A DNA stretch of 8,964 bases from an uncultured Ruminococcus sp. (GTDB taxonomy: Bacteria > Bacillota > Clostridia > Oscillospirales > Acutalibacteraceae): contig CACYBZ010000280.1 of the NCBI GenBank assembly GCA_902772795.1, forward strand, positions 1-8,964, given 5' to 3'. The notes under the pieces are model-generated. The model saw only the letters and a list, made by a program, of their open reading frames with translations, made no database searches and had not been told where the DNA came from. Both the position numbers and the translations under genes were made by a program. Shown here piece after piece: positions 1 to 4,698 of the stretch (its first letter is position 1; each line of letters starts with the position of its first letter).

Positions 1-49
1 AAGTAACGTCAAGCAAAAAAGTGAACATGAAAAGGAGAATGGAAATAAT

Positions 50-1075
50 ATGGAAAAGAAAAATATCGACTGGGCCAATTTAGGTTTCGGTTATCGGAAA
101 ACCGACAAAAGATTTGTTGCCACTTTCAAGGACAGTCATTGGAGTGACGGCGAACTGATTGAAGACGATATGATTACCATGAGTGAATGTGCCTGTGTTC
201 TGCAATATGCACAGACCTGTTTTGAAGGCCTCAAAGCTTACACCACCGTTGACGGCAGAACGGTTTGTTTCCGTCCCGACCTCAACGGACAGAGAATGTT
301 CGATACCTGTGCAAGACTGGAAATGCCTCAGTATCCCGTTGACAAATTCGTTGAGGCTGTTGTCAAGACGATCAAGGCAAATGAAGCCTATGTTCCCCCC
401 TACGGTTCAGGAGCAACCCTCTACATAAGACCTTATATGTTCGGTATTGACCCTATTATCGGTGTTAAACCTGCCAACGAATATCAGTTCCGTATCTTTA
501 CCACACCCGTAGGTCCTTATTTTAAAGGCGGTGCTAAACCTATCACTATCAAAGTCAGTGACTTCGACCGTGCTGCACCTCATGGAACAGGTAATGTCAA
601 AGCCGGTCTTAACTATGCCATGAGTTTACACGCTATCGTTACCGCACACAAAGAAGGTTATGACGAAAATCTCTACCTTGACCCTGCTACAAGACGCAAG
701 GTAGAAGAAACCGGTGGTGCAAATTTCCTCTTTATCACTAAAGACAATAAAGTCATTACCCCGAAATCCAACAGTATTTTACCTTCTATTACCCGTCGTT
801 CTCTGATGTACGTTGCTGAACATTATCTCGGCTTGCAAGTTGAACAGAGAGAAGTTTATCTTGATGAACTCAAAGACTTTGCAGAATGTTGTCTTTGCGG
901 TACAGCCGCAGTACTTTCACCTGTTGGCAAAATTGTTGACCATGGTACAGATATCTGTTTCCCCAGCGGTATGGAGAAAATGGGCAATATCACAAAACAA
1001 CTGTACGATACTCTCACCGGTATTCAGATGGGTACGATTGATGCTCCCGAAGGCTGGATTTGTGAAGTAAAATAA
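50..1075 (+). CDS. ilvE: Branched-chain amino acid aminotransferase (IlvE, class IV PLP enzyme)
   Basis: This 341-residue protein reads as a cytoplasmic fold-type IV aminotransferase that interconverts leucine, isoleucine and valine with their 2-oxo acids, using glutamate/2-oxoglutarate and pyridoxal phosphate. The PLP-binding lysine is very probably K184 in GNVKAGLNYA. Other family landmarks are QTCFEGLKAY (about 55-64), the RPYMFG segment (about 127-132), EETGGANFLF (about 218-227) and the C-terminal GTAAVLSPVG (about 285-294). The length and motifs fit the longer BCAT type of Bacillus and eukaryotes rather than the roughly 309-residue E. coli form. The ATG at 50 has an AAAGGAG at 31-37, a slightly long 12-base spacing. 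It ends three bases before an intergenic repeat and is followed by a strong terminator. The promoter must lie left of the window. Family assignment is confident; substrate preference among branched-chain acids is inferred from the family. Confidence 0.95.
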   Translation: MEKKNIDWANLGFGYRKTDKRFVATFKDSHWSDGELIEDDMITMSECACVLQYAQTCFEGLKAYTTVDGRTVCFRPDLNGQRMFDTCARLEMPQYPVDKFVEAVVKTIKANEAYVPPYGSGATLYIRPYMFGIDPIIGVKPANEYQFRIFTTPVGPYFKGGAKPITIKVSDFDRAAPHGTGNVKAGLNYAMSLHAIVTAHKEGYDENLYLDPATRRKVEETGGANFLFITKDNKVITPKSNSILPSITRRSLMYVAEHYLGLQVEQREVYLDELKDFAECCLCGTAAVLSPVGKIVDHGTDICFPSGMEKMGNITKQLYDTLTGIQMGTIDAPEGWICEVK

Positions 1076-1078
1076 AAC

Positions 1079-1190
1079 TGAAAATTTGCGATAGCAAATT
1101 TTCACAAAAAGTTTTGTCCCACTTTTTCAAAAGTGGGTAGGGTCAAGGGGCAAAGCCACTTGGCGGAATTTTCAAAGAGGATATCCCTCA
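1079..1190 (-). repeat. Structured intergenic repeat, copy 1
   Basis: A roughly 110-base element that recurs in inverted orientation at 4510-4621. By eye, about nine differences fall in the 97 best-aligned positions. It contains a hairpin at 1079-1104 (TGAAAATTTGC / GCAAATTTTCA, loop GATA), a second at 1118-1137 (CCCACTTT / AAAGTGGG, loop TTCA), and a third at 1144-1162 (CAAGGGGC / GCCACTTG, loop AAA, one mismatch). The distal end (about 1175-1190, GAGG ATATC CCTC) has diverged from the other copy. It starts three bases after the ilvE stop. No protein is evident. Strand is a convention: copy 2 is taken as plus. Confidence 0.8.
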
Positions 1191-1196
1191 AGCGAC

Positions 1197-1236
1197 AAAA
1201 ACTCTCTTACAGAAAATTTCCGTAAGAGAGTTTTTT
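1197..1236 (+). terminator. Rho-independent terminator after ilvE
   Basis: A perfect 14-bp stem runs from AAAAACTCTCTTAC (1197-1210) to GTAAGAGAG plus five T (1222-1235), with an 11-base loop and an uninterrupted T6 run at 1231-1236. It should end ilvE transcription. It is only 7 bases upstream of the Shine-Dalgarno sequence of the next gene, so it could also act as a leader attenuator for that gene. Confidence 0.88.
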
Positions 1237-1259
1237 CAGTGGTAAAGGAGTATGACGAA

Positions 1260-2081
1260 ATGGGCAGAGTATTGCAACCACACGAACTGGTTGAACGCAG
1301 TATCGTAAAAAAATATCGTAAGGAACTATGGAACCCCTTTATTGTAGCTCTGAAAGAATATCAACTCATTAACGCCGGTGACAAAGTCGGTGTATGTATA
1401 TCAGGCGGAAAAGATTCCATGCTGATGGCAAAACTTATCCAGCAACTTCAGAAAGTCAGCGATGTTCCTTTTGAAGCGGAATATATTGTCATGAACCCGG
1501 GTTATAACGCTGAAAACAAACAGCGTATTCTGGATAATGCTGAATTACTGCATATTCCGATAAAACTCTTTGAAACAGATATTTTTTCCGTTACAGATAA
1601 AATCTGTAAAAGTCCGTGTTATCTCTGTGCAAGAATGAGAAGAGGACACCTCTATCAGAAAGCCCGTGAACTCGGCTGTAATAAAATCGCTCTGGGACAT
1701 CACTTCAATGACGTAATTGAAACTCTTCTTCTGAGTATCTTTTACGGAGCTCAGCTTCAGTCCATGCCTCCCAAACTTCACAGTACCAACTTTGAGGGTA
1801 TGGAACTTATCCGACCGCTTTACCGCATTCATGAAAATGCCATCATTGCCTGGAAAAATTATAATCATCTGGAATTTATTCAATGTGCCTGCCGTCTTAC
1901 CGAAAAAAACAGTATGCACGACTCCAAAAGAGCAGAAATCAAACAACTGATTCAGACATTGAAACAACACAATCCCAATATTGAAAAAAATATCTTCAAC
2001 AGTGTTCATACCGTATCTTTGGATACATTTGTCCGATACAAATCAAAAGGTAATGAATATTCTTTTCTGGATACCTATTAA
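1260..2081 (+). CDS. TtcA-family tRNA 2-thiolation protein (PP-loop ATPase, Fe-S)
   Basis: A 273-residue cytoplasmic ATPase of the TtcA/TtuA family, which activates a tRNA base by adenylation and transfers sulfur to it (in TtcA, 2-thiocytidine at position 32). The PP-loop SGGKDS is at residues 48-53. C120-x2-C123 (CYLC) and a third cysteine at 209 or 211 (CAC) match the three cysteines that hold the [4Fe-4S] cluster in the family. The stretch LGHHFNDVIETLL is also typical. The frame is open from a GTG at 1239, but that codon directly abuts the terminator and has no ribosome binding site. ATG 1260 has AAAGGAG at 1244-1250 with 9-base spacing and is chosen. No convincing promoter is visible between ilvE and this gene. 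The family is clear, but the modified nucleotide in this organism is not certain, so no gene symbol is given. Confidence 0.88.
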   Translation: MGRVLQPHELVERSIVKKYRKELWNPFIVALKEYQLINAGDKVGVCISGGKDSMLMAKLIQQLQKVSDVPFEAEYIVMNPGYNAENKQRILDNAELLHIPIKLFETDIFSVTDKICKSPCYLCARMRRGHLYQKARELGCNKIALGHHFNDVIETLLLSIFYGAQLQSMPPKLHSTNFEGMELIRPLYRIHENAIIAWKNYNHLEFIQCACRLTEKNSMHDSKRAEIKQLIQTLKQHNPNIEKNIFNSVHTVSLDTFVRYKSKGNEYSFLDTY

Positions 2082-2088
2082 ATTTATC

Positions 2089-2128
2089 AAGCCGTCACAC
2101 GTTCCCGATTGAACGTATGACGGCTTTT
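2089..2128 (+). terminator. Rho-independent terminator after the TtcA-family gene
   Basis: A stem AAGCCGTCACACGTTC (2089-2104) pairs with GAACGTATGACGGCTT (2111-2126), with a single C/A mismatch and a 6-base loop, followed by a short T run. It begins 7 bases after the TtcA-family stop. The convergent secreted-protein gene ends at 2172, so the hairpin may also serve that transcript, though its T run in that direction is weak. Confidence 0.85.
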
Positions 2129-2171
2129 CTGCTCTGTGTTATAGCTTACTGTTTGTCAATTTACTCTCTGA

Positions 2172-3749
2172 TTACTGTTCCATAAAGAAACTGGTATTGG
2201 TAAATCTGATACTTGTCGTCGGCATTTCTTCACCACTGCTGGTCTTGACACTCTTGATGGTAGCAGACAAAGTAAATGTACCGTCTTTCTGTGCGACAAG
2301 TTTGACCATCTGCAGATTAACCATCTCTGATGCACTGAACAAACTTCCTGACGGTGCATTGACAGTGGTAGTAATTGTTCCTGCTGTCTTGGTATTGACG
2401 CTCTCCGTACCGCCTTGTTTCAGTTTCAACGTACTTACACCGTCTTTACTGTATGCGGTATAAAGAGTGAATGCCGATTTGTCATAGTTAGTAATCATCT
2501 GATAACTCTGGAATTTTCTTGGTCCTTTCGCTCTGACAAGATAAACAACAACGTCACCTTTCTTGACGAAAACGCTCTTACTGACTGCCCCGATTCTGTC
2601 TGTATCGACTACAGTTATGAAAGAAGAATTGGTAACAACAAGTTTCGTTCCGCCGTACTCAATCGCCTTATTGTTGCTGTCAACGATGGAATCCAATGTG
2701 GACGAAACGGTAAATGTACCGCTTTTCTGTGCAACCAGTTTAACGGTAATAATGTTGGTCAATGAGGAAATCTGGTAAGGTGAACCACTTTTTGCTGTCA
2801 ACGTTGTGGAGATAGTGCCTGCTGTTTTTGTGTTGACACTTTCTGTACCGCCCTGAGAGGCTACCATTGTATTGACACCGTCTTTACTGTAAGTGGTATA
2901 CAGTTGAAAAGCTGTCGGGTCATACTTTGCGGTAAGCGATAATGCACCTACCGTACTGCTCGATTTTGCTTTGACATTATAAACCAGAATATCACCTTTG
3001 TTTACCTGACAATCCTTACTTACGGAAGCAACTGCGGTATCTACTTTTCCGACTTTGGTCAGTGTAGTTTTTACGGTCACTTTCTCGGGTACAGAATTGA
3101 CATCGTCACTCGTATCCACAGCATCTTCCAGTACAGAATACAAATAACAATCGGTTGCTTCTTTAATACATACGGTAAATGTCACCATTTTGCTTAAACT
3201 GGAAATTTTCATTCCTGTCTTTGCCCCTATACTGGCAGTATAGGCAACCTTGTCCATAGCGGAATCAGTCGCTGCAGAAGCTTTTTCAGGATAGGACATC
3301 AGCATACCTTTGGTATGATTGACAATGTATGTACCCTCATCATAAGAAGTATCGGTAAGTGAAGTAAAATACTTGTCGGTGAGCACCATGGTATTTTTTG
3401 AAGCACTGGTATCGGCACTGAATGCCTTTGAAGATGTCGGACTGTCAGTTGTCTGGTTGATAAAGGTGTAACCCATAAATCCGGAAATGGCACTGGGGTT
3501 GCCACACTGGTAGGAAACCGTGACATTGACTAAATCGCCTACTTCGAACTGATAAGTTCCTCTGTCGGTGGATTTTCCGCTGAGCTGTGACTGAGTAGTC
3601 TTGTGACGGTCATAAGCACTACCCATAAAATCGCTGACATGAATAGTTGCTTTTGCCGTTTCGGCGGCACTGACGGCAGGTACTGCTAATACGCTGAACA
3701 TAGACATTACCGTAAACGCCGACAGCACTGTACTGACGAATTTTTTCAT
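2172..3749 (-). CDS. Exported protein with cohesin-like repeat modules
   Basis: The chosen product is 525 residues. The frame is open to an upstream ATG at 3851, but ATG 3749 has AAGGAGG just upstream (plus-strand CCTCCTT near 3758-3764) and begins a classic signal peptide: MKK, a hydrophobic stretch, and VSA/AE with likely cleavage after residue 28. The mature part is rich in Ser, Thr, Val and Lys and predicted beta-rich. Two clear modules (about 237-376 and 381-523) align along their length and share the identical stretch QGGTESVNTKTAGTI (299-313 and 445-459). A more divergent first module (about 31-232) has the same VGD..NVTV start and ISSL..MVTFTV end. Phrases such as KGDILVYNVKAK and KYDPTAFQLY resemble cohesin-type beta-sandwich domains. 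No dockerin, LPxTG motif, SLH domain or C-terminal membrane anchor is visible, so it is probably released or held non-covalently. The cohesin relationship is inferred from pattern, and the ligand is unknown. Confidence 0.85.
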   Translation of the reverse strand: MKKFVSTVLSAFTVMSMFSVLAVPAVSAAETAKATIHVSDFMGSAYDRHKTTQSQLSGKSTDRGTYQFEVGDLVNVTVSYQCGNPSAISGFMGYTFINQTTDSPTSSKAFSADTSASKNTMVLTDKYFTSLTDTSYDEGTYIVNHTKGMLMSYPEKASAATDSAMDKVAYTASIGAKTGMKISSLSKMVTFTVCIKEATDCYLYSVLEDAVDTSDDVNSVPEKVTVKTTLTKVGKVDTAVASVSKDCQVNKGDILVYNVKAKSSSTVGALSLTAKYDPTAFQLYTTYSKDGVNTMVASQGGTESVNTKTAGTISTTLTAKSGSPYQISSLTNIITVKLVAQKSGTFTVSSTLDSIVDSNNKAIEYGGTKLVVTNSSFITVVDTDRIGAVSKSVFVKKGDVVVYLVRAKGPRKFQSYQMITNYDKSAFTLYTAYSKDGVSTLKLKQGGTESVNTKTAGTITTTVNAPSGSLFSASEMVNLQMVKLVAQKDGTFTLSATIKSVKTSSGEEMPTTSIRFTNTSFFMEQ

Positions 3750-3800
3750 TTGACTTTCCTCCTTAAGAATTAAATGTAACAGTACATCTCTACAATTTTT

Positions 3801-3829
3801 ATTATACAATATTTCAGTGATTATCGCAA
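3801..3829 (-). promoter_or_regulatory. Promoter of the exported cohesin-like protein gene
   Basis: Read on the minus strand, a perfect TATAAT (3806-3801) lies 17 bases downstream of TTGCGA (3829-3824), which matches four of six positions of TTGACA. Transcription would start near 3794, leaving a leader of about 45 bases that contains the AAGGAGG site of the 3749 start. Confidence 0.6.
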
Positions 3830-3886
3830 TAATTCTCATCACCAAAACCACTATTTTTACACTTAAGACAAATATCTGAAAAAAAT

Positions 3887-3916
3887 TTGTTCAATTTTAC
3901 TTTTAAATTATATAAT
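3887..3916 (+). promoter_or_regulatory. Possible second, upstream feoA promoter
   Basis: A perfect TATAAT at 3911-3916 lies 18 bases after TTGTTC (3887-3892), a poor -35 match. The surrounding sequence is very AT-rich, so a chance match is likely. Any transcript would run through a palindrome at 3933-3946 and then into feoA. Confidence 0.25.
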
Positions 3917-3932
3917 CTCAACAATTCTAAGG

Positions 3933-3946
3933 CTAGTATTAACTAA
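3933..3946. promoter_or_regulatory. Possible second DtxR-like half-palindrome
   Basis: CTAGTATTAACTAA holds the short inverted repeat TAGT-ATTA-ACTA. On the reverse strand it begins TTAGTTA, the same seven bases found in the stronger site at 3994-4013. It is weak alone and is listed because it lies in the same divergent promoter region. Confidence 0.25.
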
Positions 3947-3981
3947 TCGTTGTAGCACCTGACAAAAATCATATTTCTTTC

Positions 3982-4010
3982 TTGACAGTCGGAGTTAGTT
4001 ATGCTAAACT
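3982..4010 (+). promoter_or_regulatory. feoA promoter
   Basis: A perfect TTGACA -35 box (3982-3987) is followed after 17 bases by TAAACT (4005-4010). TG at 4002-4003, one base upstream, forms an extended -10. This is the best promoter in the window. Transcription would start near 4017, giving a leader of about 46 bases that includes the feoA ribosome binding site AAGGAGG. Confidence 0.7.
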
Positions 4011-4026
4011 AACAGTTAGCTAATAC
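3994..4026. promoter_or_regulatory. DtxR/IdeR-like iron operator over the feoA promoter
   Basis: GTTAGTTATGCTAAACTAAC (3994-4013) is an inverted repeat with 7-base arms and two central mismatched pairs. It resembles the TTAGG-type palindromes bound by iron-dependent DtxR/IdeR repressors and covers the -10 box. Two more overlapping palindromes follow: CTAACAGTTAG (4009-4019) and TTAGCTAA (4016-4023). A bound dimer, or two, would block RNA polymerase. That this is an iron-responsive site is inferred from position and motif shape; no regulator gene is in the window. Confidence 0.6.
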
Positions 4027-4062
4027 AAACTTGTTATTGAAAGATAAAAAAGGAGGTTACTT

Positions 4063-4275
4063 ATGATACCGTTAAGTCTGGCAGATATTGGCAAGGAACA
4101 CCTGATTCAAAAAATCAGCGGAAATACAGAAATCAAAAAACATCTGGAGGATCTTGGCTTTACGACAGGAACAAAGGTAGTGCTTATCAGTACACTTGGC
4201 GAAAATGCGATTGTTGCCGTAAAAGGGGCAAGAATTGCACTGGGAGCAGATATGGCAAGAAAAATCATGGTATAG
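4063..4275 (+). CDS. feoA: FeoA-domain protein, first copy
   Basis: A 70-residue cytoplasmic SH3-like protein of the FeoA family, thought to bind FeoB and modulate ferrous iron transport. The family pattern is visible: an N-terminal SLADIGKEHLI strand, then the helix KKHLEDLGFTTGTKV (about 25-39, with the conserved LxDLGFxxGT) and C-terminal strands ending ARIALGADMARKIMV, which correspond to the GxxxALxxxxAxxI region. ATG 4063 has an excellent AAGGAGG site at 4050-4056. Its TAG stop overlaps the AGGAGGA site of the second feoA, so the two are likely translationally linked. It is the first gene of the feo operon, directly behind the predicted iron-regulated promoter. It is more divergent than the second copy. 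Confidence 0.9.
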   Translation: MIPLSLADIGKEHLIQKISGNTEIKKHLEDLGFTTGTKVVLISTLGENAIVAVKGARIALGADMARKIMV

Positions 4276-4287
4276 GAGGAATTATCT

Positions 4288-4527
4288 GTGACAACACTGA
4301 AAGATATTTCAATAGGACAGACAGCAAAAGTGATTAGATTACATGGTGAAGGAGCGGTAAAACGCCGAATCATGGATATGGGAATTACAAAGGGAACAGA
4401 AATACTGGTGAGGAAGGTCGCACCGCTCGGTGACCCGATTGAATTGAAAGTACGAGGCTACGAACTTTCTATCAGAAAAGCTGACGCTCAACAAATTGAA
4501 GTGGAAGTTCAAGGGTTGCACCCTTGA
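4288..4527 (+). CDS. feoA: FeoA-domain protein, second copy
   Basis: A 79-residue FeoA family protein beginning at a GTG codon, with AGGAGGA at 4274-4280. Motifs are more canonical than in the first copy: RRIMDMGITKGTEI (about 26-39), then APLGDPIELKVRGYELSIRK (about 45-64) and ADAQQIEVE. Two tandem FeoA proteins before FeoB are common in Clostridia, and the pair may act as distinct FeoB partners. The last residues, QGLHP, and the TGA stop are encoded by the end of the intergenic repeat that starts at 4510. The original C-terminus may therefore have been replaced or extended by a few residues. This should be tolerated, because the FeoA fold ends at about the IEV strand. Confidence 0.93.
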   Translation: MTTLKDISIGQTAKVIRLHGEGAVKRRIMDMGITKGTEILVRKVAPLGDPIELKVRGYELSIRKADAQQIEVEVQGLHP

Positions 4528-4621
4528 AAATCCTGCCAAGGGGCTTTGCCCCTTGACCCCACCGACTTTTGAAAAAGTCGGTCAAAACTTTTTGTGAAAA
4601 TTTGCGATAGCAAATTTTCAC
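4510..4621 (+). repeat. Structured intergenic repeat, copy 2, between feoA2 and feoB
   Basis: This is the inverted counterpart of the element after ilvE. It contains four hairpins: 4510-4526 (CAAGGG / CCCTTG, loop TTGCA); a perfect CAAGGGGC / GCCCCTTG with loop TTT near 4537-4555; 4561-4582 (ACCGACTTT / AAAGTCGGT, loop TGAA); and 4594-4621 (GTGAAAATTTGC / GCAAATTTTCAC, loop GATA). The 4561-4582 stem differs from its partner in copy 1 by a compensating pair (CCGAC/GTCGG against CCCAC/GTGGG). No T run follows on the plus strand, so it does not look like a terminator. Its first hairpin overlaps the 3' end of feoA2 and supplies the stop codon. Confidence 0.82.
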
Positions 4622-4649
4622 AGGAAAAAACGTAGGAATTTTGAATTGG

Positions 4650-4678
4650 TTTACATAAAGGTTAGCTTTATATAACCT
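4650..4678 (+). promoter_or_regulatory. Possible feoB promoter with inverted repeat
   Basis: TTTACA (4650-4655) precedes TATAAC (4671-4676) with a short 15-base spacer. The inverted repeat AGGTTA-n8-TAACCT spans 4659-4678 and ends a few bases before the feoB ribosome binding site at 4683-4690. It could be a weak internal promoter with an operator, or an RNA hairpin near the feoB start. Its spacing is longer than that of a DtxR/IdeR box, so I hold this lightly. Confidence 0.3.
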
Positions 4679-4698
4679 CATGAAAGGAAGAATCATTT

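Noticed and set aside
1..49. A leader or riboswitch upstream of ilvE
   Set aside because: Only 49 bases are present. A ribosome binding site is visible but no structure or promoter can be supported.
1239..1259. GTG start at 1239 for the TtcA-family protein (seven extra residues)
   Set aside because: It directly abuts the terminator and has no ribosome binding site, whereas ATG 1260 has AAAGGAG nine bases upstream.
1545..2009. 154-codon minus-strand open frame
   Set aside because: It lies fully inside the TtcA-family gene, has no recognisable family motifs and is antisense to a convincing protein.
3750..3851. Upstream ATG at 3851 extending the exported protein by 34 residues
   Set aside because: The extension would cover the predicted promoter and Shine-Dalgarno and would bury the signal peptide. 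ATG 3749 gives a clean signal peptide.
4510..4621. Copy 2 as a terminator ending the feoA transcripts
   Set aside because: None of its hairpins is followed by a T run on the plus strand, and feoB continues in the same direction.
4472..4696. Minus-strand open frames here and at 917-1105 sharing KICYRKFS
   Set aside because: The shared peptide is only the translation of the repeat hairpin. It reflects the DNA repeat and is not a protein family.
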